Positions 40,298 through 49,826 of a stretch of DNA of 64,000 nucleotides are shown here, in pieces (the first letter of the stretch is position 1; the number at the start of each line of letters is the position of its first letter). The notes beneath the pieces were generated by a model. That model ran no database searches and was not told the DNA's origin. It saw nothing but the letters and a program-made list of their open reading frames with translations. The position numbers and the translations under genes were made by a program. Source of the DNA: Actinopolyspora halophila DSM 43834. GTDB taxonomy: Bacteria > Actinomycetota > Actinomycetes > Mycobacteriales > Pseudonocardiaceae. Location: assembly GCF_000371785.1 (NCBI RefSeq), contig NZ_AQUI01000002.1, positions 248,001 to 312,000 of the forward strand, written 5' to 3'.

Positions 40298-43000
40298 ATG
40301 GGACTGTCATCGAGACGAGCGGGCGGTGTCCTAACCGGAGCGCTGCTCGCGATCACCACGGCCGTGGCTCCGGCGCAGGCGAATTCCGCACCGGCCGAGC
40401 CGTCAGCACCTTCCGCGCGGCACGGCCACGGATGCTCGCCGAACGACCCGGGCTGGGTGTTGTCGACCGAGGAGTTCGATCCCGCCTACACCAGGCACGC
40501 CTTCGTCGGCAACGGTTACCTCTCCCAGCGGGTGCCTCCCACGGGAACCGGATACGTGGCCACCGGAGGCGAGACCGGGTTCCCGCTGGAAACCCCGCGC
40601 TTCGACGGCGCTTTCGTCAGCGGGCTCTACGGCAGCGGTCCGAGCGCGCAGACCGACGAGGACAAGCACGCCATCGCCGCGATCCCCACCTGGTCCACGT
40701 TGACCGTCGACAACGGTTCCGGGACCTACGGAGCGGAAACCCCGGGCAAGCGGATCTCCGATTTCGAGCAGTCCCTCAACCTGCGCTGCGGGCTGCTGCG
40801 CACCTCGTTGACCTGGACCTCGAAGGACGGCAGGAAGACCGACCTGGTCTACGAGATCGTGGCCGACCGCTCCGAACCGCACGCGGGAGCCGTGCGGCTG
40901 CGCATGACCCCGCACTGGAGCGGGCGGACCACCGTGACGGGCGCGATCGACGGTGCCGGTGCGCGCCGGATGGAACCGACCGGCGGTGGTTCCGCGGACG
41001 GCGCCGTCCACGTCGGATTCCGCACCGACGAGGTCGGCGAGACCGGCACGGTCGCTTCGACGCTGCGTCCCGGAGAGGCCGCGCGCGCGAACACCACCGG
41101 GCGCGGGGAAAGCGTCGACGGCCTCGACGCCGAGCAGTCGGTCAGCTTTCGCGCGCGGCGGGGACACAGCTACGAGTTCGGCAAGTACGTCGGAGTGGAC
41201 ACCTCGTTGACCTCCGCGGACCCCCGCGCCGCGGCCCTGTCCGCGGCCGGGGAGGCCGCCGACCGCGGCTGGCCGGAGCTCTTCACCGCGCACGCGGACA
41301 GCTGGCAGCGCTTGTGGCGCAGCGACATCCGCACACCGGGGCGGCCGAAGATGCAGCGGTGGCTGCGTTCGAGCAAGTACGCCCTGCTGTCCAGCATCCG
41401 GCGCGGCCAGGACAACAGCATCTCCCCGGCAGGCCTGAGCAGTGACAACTACGCCGGGCTGGTCTTCTGGGACGCCGAACTGTGGATGTATCCCGCGTTG
41501 CTGGCCCAGCACCCGCGCATCGCCGAGTCGATCCCGGCCTACCGCGAGCGGACGCTGGAGACGGCCGAGCGCAACGCCGCGGAAGTCGGCCAGCAGGGCG
41601 CCTTCTACCCGTGGACCAGCGCCGACAGCGGCGACCTCGACGCCGACTGCCACAGCTGGGACCCGCCGCACTGCCTGACCCAGAACCACCTGCAGGGCGA
41701 CGTCGCGCTGGCCACCTGGCAGCACTACCAGGCGACCGGGGACGAGAAGTGGCTGCGCGAACACGGTTGGCCGGTGCTGCGCGGCATCGCCGAGTACTGG
41801 GCCGGACGCGTGACGCGCAATTCCGACGGCAGCTACTCGATCAACGACGTCGCCGGACCCGACGAGTACAGCAACGGGGTGGACGACGGAGCGTTCACCA
41901 ACGCGGGAGCCGCGACCGCGCTGCGCGACGCCACCAGGGCCGCCGAAGTGCTCGGCGAACCGGCCCCGGAGCGGTGGAACCGGATCGCCGAGGGCCTGCG
42001 CATTCCCTCCGACGAGGAGCGGGGGGTGTTCCTGCAGTACGCGGGCTACGACGGAAGCGAGATCAAGCAGGCCGACACGGTGATGTTGCAGTACCCGCTG
42101 GAGTGGCCGATGTCGCAGGAGCGGGCCGGGAACACGCTGGACTACTACGCGCAGCGCACCGACCCGGACGGCCCGGCGATGACCGACGCGGTGCACGCGA
42201 TCGACGCGGCGGCGATCGGCAGGCCCGGCTGTGTGACCAACACCTACCTGAACCGTTCGATCCGCCCCTTCGTCCGGGAACCCTTCGCCCAGTTCTCCGA
42301 GGCACGGGGAGAGCAGGCAGGCGACGACGGTGGTTCGCCCGCGTTGAACTTCCTGACCGGAAACGGCGGGTTCCTGCAGACCTTCACGCACGGCCTGACC
42401 GGGCTGCGCTGGAGGGCCGACGCGGTTCGGCTGGATCCGACGCTGCCGCCGCAGTTCCCGCGGGGCGTGGACCTGACCGGCATGAAGTGGCAGGGACGCA
42501 CCTACGACGTCCACATCGGGCCGGACAGCACGCGGGTGTGGCTGCGCGATGGTGAACCGTTCACCGTGCGCACCCCGGACGGGGAGCACACGGTCGACGA
42601 GGGGAGGCCGTTGACGATCGACACCCGGCGGCCGGACCTGGAACCGACCGCCAACCTCGCCCGCTGCCGGACGGCCACGGCCAGCGGATCCGAGCCGGGC
42701 AAGTACGCCGAAGCGGCCGTGGACGGCAGCACGGCCACCACGTGGACCGCGGACGAGCGGCGGGCCGAGCTGACCGTGGAGCTGGACGAGCCGGCGCGGG
42801 TCGACGGGGTCGAGCCACGGTGGACCGATGTGGCCCCGGTGTCGCACCGCGTGCTCACCTCGGTGGACGGTCACCACTTCAGCGAGTTCGACCCCGAGGC
42901 GGACGGGTCGGTGCTCGCCCGCTACGTGCGGGTGGAGGTGACCGGTCCGCGGGGGGAGGAGCACTCCGGGATGCGGGAGCTGACCGTGACCGCGAGGTGA
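40298..43000 (+). CDS. Secreted GH65-like acid trehalase with C-terminal F5/8C-type domain
   Basis: A 900-aa extracellular glycosidase. The signal peptide (about 1-30) ends in APAQANS. The N-terminal beta-sandwich (LSTEEFDPAYTRHAFVGNGYLSQRV) is followed by the (alpha/alpha)6 barrel with LVFWDAELWMYPALLAQHP, NHLQGDVALATW and the catalytic acid Glu in NDVAGPDEYSNGVDDGAFTNAGA. Near the C-terminus LARCRTATASGSEPGKYAEAAVDGSTATTWTA is an F5/8 type C (CBM32-like) module. Most likely trehalose hydrolysis outside the cell, relevant to a halotolerant organism. ATG after GGGGTGAGCGA. Confidence 0.92.
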   Translation: MGLSSRRAGGVLTGALLAITTAVAPAQANSAPAEPSAPSARHGHGCSPNDPGWVLSTEEFDPAYTRHAFVGNGYLSQRVPPTGTGYVATGGETGFPLETPRFDGAFVSGLYGSGPSAQTDEDKHAIAAIPTWSTLTVDNGSGTYGAETPGKRISDFEQSLNLRCGLLRTSLTWTSKDGRKTDLVYEIVADRSEPHAGAVRLRMTPHWSGRTTVTGAIDGAGARRMEPTGGGSADGAVHVGFRTDEVGETGTVASTLRPGEAARANTTGRGESVDGLDAEQSVSFRARRGHSYEFGKYVGVDTSLTSADPRAAALSAAGEAADRGWPELFTAHADSWQRLWRSDIRTPGRPKMQRWLRSSKYALLSSIRRGQDNSISPAGLSSDNYAGLVFWDAELWMYPALLAQHPRIAESIPAYRERTLETAERNAAEVGQQGAFYPWTSADSGDLDADCHSWDPPHCLTQNHLQGDVALATWQHYQATGDEKWLREHGWPVLRGIAEYWAGRVTRNSDGSYSINDVAGPDEYSNGVDDGAFTNAGAATALRDATRAAEVLGEPAPERWNRIAEGLRIPSDEERGVFLQYAGYDGSEIKQADTVMLQYPLEWPMSQERAGNTLDYYAQRTDPDGPAMTDAVHAIDAAAIGRPGCVTNTYLNRSIRPFVREPFAQFSEARGEQAGDDGGSPALNFLTGNGGFLQTFTHGLTGLRWRADAVRLDPTLPPQFPRGVDLTGMKWQGRTYDVHIGPDSTRVWLRDGEPFTVRTPDGEHTVDEGRPLTIDTRRPDLEPTANLARCRTATASGSEPGKYAEAAVDGSTATTWTADERRAELTVELDEPARVDGVEPRWTDVAPVSHRVLTSVDGHHFSEFDPEADGSVLARYVRVEVTGPRGEEHSGMRELTVTAR

Positions 43001-43032
43001 GAGGGAGTTCTCGCGGAGCAGTGACGCCGTGA

Positions 43033-43056
43033 TCCCGGTTTTGGGCGAAACCGGGA
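43033..43056. terminator. TCCCAGTT-type hairpin, copy 5
   Basis: TCCCGGTTTTGGGC-GAAACCGGGA is a nine-base stem with loop TGGGC, 33 bases after the GH65 stop. Compared with the other copies the A-T pair in CCCAGTTT/AAACTGGG is replaced by G-C on both sides, a compensatory change. Confidence 0.75.
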
Positions 43057-43058
43057 AG

Positions 43059-43097
43059 CCGCGTGCCGGGGTTCCCGGAACGAACCCTGGCACGCGG
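43059..43097. terminator. Second hairpin after GH65 gene
   Basis: A 16-base stem, CCGCGTGCCGGGGTTC (43059-43074) with GAACCCTGGCACGCGG (43082-43097), one G-U pair and a 7-base loop. Directly downstream of hairpin copy 5, so the two form a tandem terminator. Confidence 0.8.
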
Positions 43098-43239
43098 GGC
43101 ACCGCCGGTGGTACAACGAAGTTCACGCCTCCCGGCCCGCAGCCGGGACCAAGGTCCCGCCCGGGGTGGGACCTCGGTCCGCGCACGACAGGACCAACGG
43201 ATCTGTGAGCCCCCGTGAACACCGGGGAACCTGGGGACC

Positions 43240-44766
43240 GTGGATCTTCTCGATATCGCCAGGTGGCAGTTCGGGATCACGACGGTCTATCACTTCCTGA
43301 TGGTCCCGTTGACGATCGGACTCGCGATTCTCGTCGCCGGGATGCAGACCGCGTGGTACCGCACGGGCAACGAGCGGTACCTGAAGATGACCAAGTTCTG
43401 GGGCAAACTCATGATGGTCAACTTCGCCATGGGCGTGGTGACCGGCATCGTGCAGGAGTTCCAGTTCGGAATGGCCTGGAGCGAGTACTCCAGGTTCGTG
43501 GGCGACGTCTTCGGTGCCCCGCTGGCGATGGAGGGCATCGTCGCCTTCTTCGTCGAATCGGTCTTCCTCGGACTGTGGATCTTCGGCTGGGACCGGCTGT
43601 CCAAGCGGGTGCACCTGGCCTGCGCGTGGGCCTTCTCGCTGGCCACGGTGGCTTCGGCTTACTTCATCCTGGCCGCCAACTCCTGGATGCAGCACCCGGT
43701 CGGGGTGGAGCTGGTCGACGGGGAGCCACGCCTGACCTCCATCTGGGCGGTGCTGACCAACAGCACCCTGCTCGCCGCGTTCCCGCACACGATCTTCGGT
43801 TGCTTCGCGGTGGCCGGGACCTTCGTGCTCGGCATCGCCGCGTGGAAGGTGTGGAAGCGGGACCGCGCCGGCATGCCGCGCGACGAGGACCGCAGGGTTT
43901 GGCACAAGTCCATGCGGGTCGGCGCCTGGGTGGCCGTGGTGGCCTTCGCCGGGCTGGCCGTCTCGGGTGACGTGCAGGGCAAGCTGATGTTCTCCCAGCA
44001 GCCGATGAAGATGGCCTCGGCGGAGGCGCTGTGCCACACCGAGCAGCCCGCGAGCTTCTCGGTGTTCGCCTACGGAGACGTGAGCCAGCCCGACTGCGAG
44101 AGCGTCAAGAGCCTCACCGTCCCCTTCCTGCTGTCCTACCTCGCCCACGGTGACTTCAGCACCGAGGTCAAGGGCGTCCAGCAGCTCCAGCGGGAGTACG
44201 AACAGCAGTACGGCACGAACTACCCGGACGACCCGCGACTGGGCGAGCTCGCCGGTGAGCCGATCGACTACCAGCCGAACCTTCCCGTCACGTACTGGGG
44301 ATTCCGCTTCATGATCGGGTTCGGAGCCGTCTCGGCGCTGACCGCGGCGGCGGTGCTGTGGTTCACGCGGAAGGGCCGCTTCCCGACGGGACGCTGGTGG
44401 GGACCGCTGGCGCTGGCCTCGATCGCCACGCCGTTCCTGGCCAACGTCTTCGGCTGGGTGTTCACCGAGATGGGCAGGCAGCCCTTCGTCGTGGTGCCCA
44501 ACCCGAACCCGTCCGGAGTGGACGGCGTTCGGATGTACACCGCGCAGGCGGTCTCCTCCGGGGTCGCACCGGGCGAGATGCTCACCTCGCTGATCGCGCT
44601 GACCTCCGTCTACGCGGTGCTGCTCGTCGTCGAGGTGTTCCTGATGGTGCGCTACGCGCGCGGCGGGTTCGAGGCGGTCATGCCCCCGAAGCACTCCGAC
44701 GACGGGGGAGACGACTCGGATTCGGGCGAGGACTCCGACGACGATGTGCTGTCCTTCGCGTACTAG
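43240..44766 (+). CDS. cydA: Cytochrome bd oxidase subunit I
   Basis: A 508-aa membrane heme protein of the bd-type quinol oxidase. The N-terminal RWQFGITTVYHFLMVPLTIG carries a heme ligand His, SYFILAANSWMQHPVG holds the second region, and the quinol-site motif EMGRQPF lies near the C-terminus. No long Q-loop insertion. GTG 43240 after GGGGACC. It heads the cydAB-cydDC cluster for high-affinity oxygen use. Confidence 0.97.
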   Translation: MDLLDIARWQFGITTVYHFLMVPLTIGLAILVAGMQTAWYRTGNERYLKMTKFWGKLMMVNFAMGVVTGIVQEFQFGMAWSEYSRFVGDVFGAPLAMEGIVAFFVESVFLGLWIFGWDRLSKRVHLACAWAFSLATVASAYFILAANSWMQHPVGVELVDGEPRLTSIWAVLTNSTLLAAFPHTIFGCFAVAGTFVLGIAAWKVWKRDRAGMPRDEDRRVWHKSMRVGAWVAVVAFAGLAVSGDVQGKLMFSQQPMKMASAEALCHTEQPASFSVFAYGDVSQPDCESVKSLTVPFLLSYLAHGDFSTEVKGVQQLQREYEQQYGTNYPDDPRLGELAGEPIDYQPNLPVTYWGFRFMIGFGAVSALTAAAVLWFTRKGRFPTGRWWGPLALASIATPFLANVFGWVFTEMGRQPFVVVPNPNPSGVDGVRMYTAQAVSSGVAPGEMLTSLIALTSVYAVLLVVEVFLMVRYARGGFEAVMPPKHSDDGGDDSDSGEDSDDDVLSFAY

Positions 44767-44794
44767 GCGCCTCGAGACGTCCCGAGACACGACG

Positions 44795-44820
44795 GGGCAC
44801 CGGACCGCGCGCCGGTGCCC
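44795..44820. terminator. Hairpin between cydA and cydB
   Basis: GGGCACCGG (44795-44803) and CCGGTGCCC (44812-44820) form a nine-base stem with an eight-base loop in the short cydA-cydB gap. As the genes belong to one operon it may tune the ratio or stabilise the mRNA. Confidence 0.65.
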
Positions 44821-44871
44821 GGGGACGGGAGTGGCCCCGCCACCCCGTTCGACTACCGCCGGAGTGAGCTG

Positions 44872-45879
44872 ATGGATCTGCCGACTTTCTGGTTCTGCGT
44901 TATCGCCCTGCTCTGGTTGGGATACCTCTTCCTGGAGGGTTTCGACTTCGGGGTCGGGATGCTGCTGCCGATCCTGGGACGCAGGGAAGCCGAACGCCGC
45001 GTGCTGATCAACACGATCGGTCCGGTGTGGGACGGCAACGAGGTGTGGCTGATCGTGGCGGGCGGCTCCATGTTCGCCGCTTTTCCCGGCTGGTACGCCT
45101 CCTTGTTCAGCACCGCCTACCTCCCGCTGACCGTGCTGCTGATCGTGCTCATCGGCAGGGGAGTGGCCTTCGAGTACCGCGGCAAAGTGGACACCGCCCG
45201 GTGGAGGAGGTCCTGGGACGCGGTCATCGTGCTGGCCTCCTGGGCCGCTCCGCTGATGGTCGGCCTGATGCTGTCGGCGACCGTGTTCGGGCTCCCGCTG
45301 GACGCCAACGGCGACAGGGTGGGAAGTCCGCTGGTCATCCTGACCTGGCCCAACGTCCTCGGGGCCGTGTCCGTGCTCGCGTTCTCGCTGCTGCACGGAG
45401 CCGCCTTCCTCGCGCTGAAGACCGAAGGCGAGGTGCGGGCACGAGCCCAGCGGTTCGCGCTGACCCTGGGAATACCGCTGCTGGCTCCGCTCGGGGCGCT
45501 GCTGCTGGTGGCACAGCTGCGGGAGGGCGCGGGCTGGACCTGGATCCCGCTGCTGATCAGCCTCGTGACCGGGCTCGTCGCCCTGGGCCGCCAGGCGAGG
45601 TCCCGGGACGGACAGGCGTTCACCCTGCAGGGAATCGCGCTGGCCGGTGCGGTGGTCACCCTGTTCGGCGCGCTGTGGCCGAACGTGCTCCCCTCCACCC
45701 TCGACCCGGGATGGTCGCTTTCCGTGGCCGAAACCGCCTCCAGTCCCTACACGCTGGCCGTGGTGAGTTGGGTGGCCGCCTTCGGAACTCCGGCCGTGCT
45801 GATCTACCAGGGATGGACCTACTGGGTATTCCGGAAGCGGATCGGGACCAAGCACATCCCCCCGATCCATGCTCCGTGA
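44872..45879 (+). CDS. cydB: Cytochrome bd oxidase subunit II
   Basis: A 335-aa multi-helix partner of CydA. FLEGFDFGVGMLLP is the family N-terminal motif, and TIGPVWDGNEVWLIVAGGSMFAAFPGWYASLFST is the conserved second segment. ATG 44872 follows GGAGTGAG. Followed by repeat copy A6 and then cydDC. Confidence 0.96.
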   Translation: MDLPTFWFCVIALLWLGYLFLEGFDFGVGMLLPILGRREAERRVLINTIGPVWDGNEVWLIVAGGSMFAAFPGWYASLFSTAYLPLTVLLIVLIGRGVAFEYRGKVDTARWRRSWDAVIVLASWAAPLMVGLMLSATVFGLPLDANGDRVGSPLVILTWPNVLGAVSVLAFSLLHGAAFLALKTEGEVRARAQRFALTLGIPLLAPLGALLLVAQLREGAGWTWIPLLISLVTGLVALGRQARSRDGQAFTLQGIALAGAVVTLFGALWPNVLPSTLDPGWSLSVAETASSPYTLAVVSWVAAFGTPAVLIYQGWTYWVFRKRIGTKHIPPIHAP

Positions 45880-46119
45880 ACGGTCGGCGGTGCCGGTTGC
45901 TCGGTGGGTCGCTTGGCGGAACCTCAGCCGGCACCCGGCTGCGGGTGTCCCGACATCGGGTAGGCACCTACACAACGTCTCCGACCGTCCTCGCCGGGCA
46001 CTCGGCTGAGAACCCGCGGCGGTGCCGACTGCTCGGTTGGTTGTACGCGGCTGTGCCGCTTTGAAACCAGGCCGGAGCCGCTGTGCGGGACCGCCAGGAA
46101 AACGTTTGAGGAGGGGCGG
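45880..46119. other. cydB-cydDC gap with family-A repeat
   Basis: The 240-bp gap holds copy A6 (45915-46019) and ends in GAGGAGGGG before the TTG of cydDC. Apart from the repeat, only the ribosome binding site is seen. Confidence 0.65.
45915..46019 (+). repeat. Family-A inverted repeat, copy A6
   Basis: Apex GTAG-GCAC-CTAC. The outer arms are CTCAGCCGGCACCCGGC on the left and GCCGGGCACTCGGCTGAG on the right: quite different from most copies, yet largely complementary to each other. This is strong evidence that pairing, not primary sequence, is what persists. The core base is CCCGAC/GTCTCC, so it is partly unpaired there. Confidence 0.8.
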
Positions 46120-49100
46120 TTGAGAATTCCGAACCCCGTGCGCCCCCGAACGGGGGACGCCGGGCCGTCCGCGCTGAGCAGCGGACCGCTCGGGGCGTTG
46201 CCGCACCTGTCCGCCTCGACCCGCCGCGCGCTCGTCGCGTCCGGACTGCTCGCCCTGGTGAACGCGCTGGCACTCGTGGTGCAGGCGTGGGCGCTGGCGA
46301 GCGCCCTGGCCGATGTGGTCCTGCGTGGTTTCGGGGCGGACGGGACAGCGCTCCGGATCGGCGTGCTCTGCGGCGCGGTGCTGGCGCGGTCCGTGCTGAG
46401 CTGGGCGACCGAGAGCGTCTCGGCACGAGCCGCCGCGGGCGCCAAGGAGGAGCTGCGGGCGCTGCTGCTGGACTCGGCGCTGCGGCGCGGTCCGGAGTGG
46501 ATCGACGGGTACGGCGCGGCCGAACTGACCACACTGGCCACCAAGGGGCTGGACTCGCTCGACGCCTACTTCACCAGGTACCTGCCCGCTCTGGTGACCG
46601 CCGCGGTCGTCCCCCCGGTGATCGGAGCGCGGATCCTGGTGGCCGACTGGCCCTCGGCCGTGACGATCCTGCTCACCGTCCCCCTGATCCCGCTGTTCGC
46701 CTGGCTGGTCGGGCGTTACACGGAGGGCCGGACCAAACGTGCCGCCGACTCCCTGCAACGCATGTCCGGCCACCTGCACGAGCTGGTGCGCGCGCTGCCG
46801 GTGCTCACCGCCTTCGGCAGGGCGCGGGCCCAGAGCGAGGCGGTGCGCCGGGTCAGCGAGCAGCACCGGCGCCGTGGAGTGAGCACCCTGCGCATCGCCT
46901 TCCTGTCCGCGCTGGTGCTGGAGCTGTGCTCCTCGCTCTCGGTGGCGCTGGTGGCCGTCGGCATCGGGATGCGGCTGGTTTCGGGCGAGCTTCCCCTGGA
47001 AACGGGGTTGTTGGTGCTGGTGCTGGCGCCCGAGTGCTACCTGCCGCTGCGCGCGGTCGGAGCCGCGCACCACGCCAGCGAGGACGGGCTGGAAGCGGTG
47101 CGCCGCGTCGAACTGGTCCGCGCCGAGCGGGCGCGCGAGCCCGAGCGCGAGTCGGAAACGCGGCGGTGGCCGGACGAGTGGCCCGCCGATGCGCGGCTTT
47201 CCGTGGACGGGCTCAGCGTGCTCCGGCGCGGAACCCGCACCCCCGACGGCCTGAGCTTCACCGCCGGACCCGGCGATATCCTGCGCCTGGAAGGTTTCGC
47301 CGGGATCGGGCCGAGCGCGAGCGGCAAGTCCACCACGATCGCCGTGCTCCTCGGATTCGTCACCCCGGACGAGGGGAGCCTGCACTACGGCGGGGTCGAG
47401 ATCGACGAGCCCGCCGCGGACCGGTGGCGCTCGTTGCTCGCGTGGATACCGCAGCACCCCGTCTTCTCCGGAGGGACCGTCGAGGACGAACTGCTGGTCG
47501 CCGTGACCGACCAGCCCGCGGGAACCTCGGCCCACCTGGAGCGGGCGCTGGACTCCTCCGGAGCCGGGCACCTGCGGCACCGCCCGGTCGACACGCTGTC
47601 CACGGGAGAACGCCAGCGGGTGGCCGTGGCCCGTGCGCTGCTGCGGCTGCGCGGCGGGGCCCGGATCCTGCTGGCCGACGAGCCCACCGCTCACCTCGAC
47701 ACGGCCACGGCGGCTCGGGTCGAGACCGCCGTGGCCGAGGCGGCCGCGGCAGGTGCCGTGGTCGTGCTGGCCGGCCACCGACAGGTGAGCCCGCGGTCAC
47801 GGCAACCGGAGGTGCGCGGGCACGAGATCACGGGTCCCCCGGAAGAGGAGTTCCACGGGAAAGCGCGGATCCGCGACCTGGTCACCGCGCGCGGTCTCGG
47901 AGGTGCCGGGCTGGGAGTGCTCTCCCTGATGTCGGGGGTGGCGCTGACCGCGACCTCCGCGTGGTTGATCGCGCGGGCGGCGCAGCAGCCACCGGTGCTG
48001 ACCCTGAGCGTCGCTGCGGTGGGGGTGCGCACCTTCGCGCTCTCGCGCGCCGTGCTGCGCTACACCGAGAGGCTGCTCACTCACGACGCGGCGTTCCGGC
48101 TCGCAGGGGGGTTGCGCCGCGCGCTCTGGGAAGGGCTGGTGCGGCTGGGGCCGGCCAGGGCGGCCGCGCTCTCCAGGGGGGAGGGGGCCGCCAGGCTCGT
48201 TGAGGACACGGACACCGTGCGCGACCTCGTTCCGCGCGTGTTCGTGCCCCCGCTGATCGCGGCGGGTGTGGGCGGCGGCGCCGTCGTGCTGCAGGCCCTG
48301 GTGCTGCCCTCAGCCGGAGCGCTGCTCGCCGTGGCCCTGCTCGTGGCCGGGATCGCCGGTCCGGCCGTGGCGCTCGTGGTGCAGCGCCGTGCCGCGAGCG
48401 CTCTCGCGGAGGGGCGGCGCGAGGTTTCCACACGTGTGCTGGGGCTGCTGGAGGCCGCGGCCGAGCTGCTCTCGTTCGGGGCCGCGGGCTCCCGCAGGGC
48501 CGAGCTCGCCGCGGCGGACTCGAGGCTCGCGGCCAGGGCCAGGCGCGTGGCGGCGGGCGAAGGGGCGGCCGGGGCGGTGGTCACCCTGGTGATGGGGACC
48601 GCAGTTGTCGGCTGCACCGTCCTGGCGGCGCGTGCCGTGGCTCGGGGCGAGCTCGCCCCCGAACTCGCGCCGCTGCTGGCGCTGGTTCCGCTGGCCGCGA
48701 CCGAGGCGGTGGCCGAGCTGCCCGCGGCCGCGCAGCGGTGGCGACCGCTGCGGGCGGCCCGGGAGCGGCTGGCCCCGCTGCTCGTGGACTCCCGCGGAAC
48801 GCTGCCGGACGGTGCGGCGAGCCGGGAGGAGAGCCCCGGGGTACGCGCGGGCGAATCGGTTCCCCCGGACGAGCCCACCGTCGCGGGGGAGGTGCTGCTG
48901 GACGGGGTGGACGTGCGTTGGCCGGGAACCGCCGCCCCGGCGCTGCGGGACGTCACGCTGCGCGTGCCGCCGGGAACGCACGTCGCCGTGGTCGGCGAGT
49001 CCGGCCGCGGGAAGTCCACGCTGCTCGCGCTGCTCGCCGGGCTGCTACCTCCCGAAGGCGGGACGGCGAACACGGCCGGGCGGATCTCCTGGTGCCCGCA

Positions 49101-49590
49101 GGATCCGCAGCTGGTGTCGACCACCGTGCGGGAGAACCTGCGGCTGGCCGACCCGGAGGCCGACGACGAACGGATGGTGGGCGCGCTGCGCTCGGCCGCG
49201 TTGCCGGACTGGGCCGGACGGTTGAACGAGATCCTCGGAACCGGTGGGACGCGGCCCTCCGGTGGCCAGGCGCGACGTCTCGCGTTGGCGCGGGCGTTGC
49301 TGGTGCCCGACCCCGAGCTGGTGCTGCTCGACGAGCCGACGGCCCACCTCGACGTGGACACGGCCGACGAGCTCTCCACGAGGCTGCGCGCGGAGCTGAG
49401 CGGGCACACGGTCGTTCGAGTCACCCACAGGGAGTGCGAGGCGGCCGAAGCCGACCTGGTGCTGCGCGTGACGGAGGGCGGGCGCGTGGTGGAGGAAGCA
49501 CCCCCTCCCGAGCGGGGCAGGCACGACGAACGCGGGGCGGGGGAAACCGCTTCCACCGCGCGCGGGTCCGTCGAGCGGAGGGAGGTTTGA
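46120..49590 (+). CDS. CydDC fusion: thiol ABC exporter
   Basis: A 1156-aa fused heterodimeric ABC exporter needed for cytochrome bd assembly. First half: six-helix membrane domain, then Walker A GPSASGKST, signature LSTGERQRVAV, Walker B ILLADEPT. Second half: a membrane domain (SLMSGVALTATSAWLIARAAQQPPV), Walker A GESGRGKST, a degenerate signature PSGGQARRLAL and Walker B LVLLDEPT. TTG 46120 with GAGGAGGGG upstream. Fused CydDC is common in actinobacteria. It exports cysteine/glutathione-like thiols to the outside. Confidence 0.94.
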   Translation: MRIPNPVRPRTGDAGPSALSSGPLGALPHLSASTRRALVASGLLALVNALALVVQAWALASALADVVLRGFGADGTALRIGVLCGAVLARSVLSWATESVSARAAAGAKEELRALLLDSALRRGPEWIDGYGAAELTTLATKGLDSLDAYFTRYLPALVTAAVVPPVIGARILVADWPSAVTILLTVPLIPLFAWLVGRYTEGRTKRAADSLQRMSGHLHELVRALPVLTAFGRARAQSEAVRRVSEQHRRRGVSTLRIAFLSALVLELCSSLSVALVAVGIGMRLVSGELPLETGLLVLVLAPECYLPLRAVGAAHHASEDGLEAVRRVELVRAERAREPERESETRRWPDEWPADARLSVDGLSVLRRGTRTPDGLSFTAGPGDILRLEGFAGIGPSASGKSTTIAVLLGFVTPDEGSLHYGGVEIDEPAADRWRSLLAWIPQHPVFSGGTVEDELLVAVTDQPAGTSAHLERALDSSGAGHLRHRPVDTLSTGERQRVAVARALLRLRGGARILLADEPTAHLDTATAARVETAVAEAAAAGAVVVLAGHRQVSPRSRQPEVRGHEITGPPEEEFHGKARIRDLVTARGLGGAGLGVLSLMSGVALTATSAWLIARAAQQPPVLTLSVAAVGVRTFALSRAVLRYTERLLTHDAAFRLAGGLRRALWEGLVRLGPARAAALSRGEGAARLVEDTDTVRDLVPRVFVPPLIAAGVGGGAVVLQALVLPSAGALLAVALLVAGIAGPAVALVVQRRAASALAEGRREVSTRVLGLLEAAAELLSFGAAGSRRAELAAADSRLAARARRVAAGEGAAGAVVTLVMGTAVVGCTVLAARAVARGELAPELAPLLALVPLAATEAVAELPAAAQRWRPLRAARERLAPLLVDSRGTLPDGAASREESPGVRAGESVPPDEPTVAGEVLLDGVDVRWPGTAAPALRDVTLRVPPGTHVAVVGESGRGKSTLLALLAGLLPPEGGTANTAGRISWCPQDPQLVSTTVRENLRLADPEADDERMVGALRSAALPDWAGRLNEILGTGGTRPSGGQARRLALARALLVPDPELVLLDEPTAHLDVDTADELSTRLRAELSGHTVVRVTHRECEAAEADLVLRVTEGGRVVEEAPPPERGRHDERGAGETASTARGSVERREV

Positions 49591-49826
49591 CTGTTCCGAG
49601 GTGCCGTCCGCTGGCGGATCGGGACGTCGCCTCCGACAGCTGTCGTGGTCTCCGTGGAGCTCCGGTCCGCGCGGGCCGTGGTAGGCCTGGCACGCGGACC
49701 GGAGCGCGGGAACGTCCCCGGAGAGGTTCGTTCGGCGGACTCGCTCGGTGCGTCGTGGAACCGGGCACTCGTCCCGGCGCGGGAGCTCAGCCGAACGAGT
49801 CGTCCGCCGAACGGGCCGGGGACGGG

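Noticed and set aside
43123-47778. A 1551-codon open frame on the minus strand
   Set aside because: It runs antisense to cydA, cydB and cydDC, has the Arg/His/Gln/Gly-rich composition of a GC-rich shadow frame, and shows no domain.
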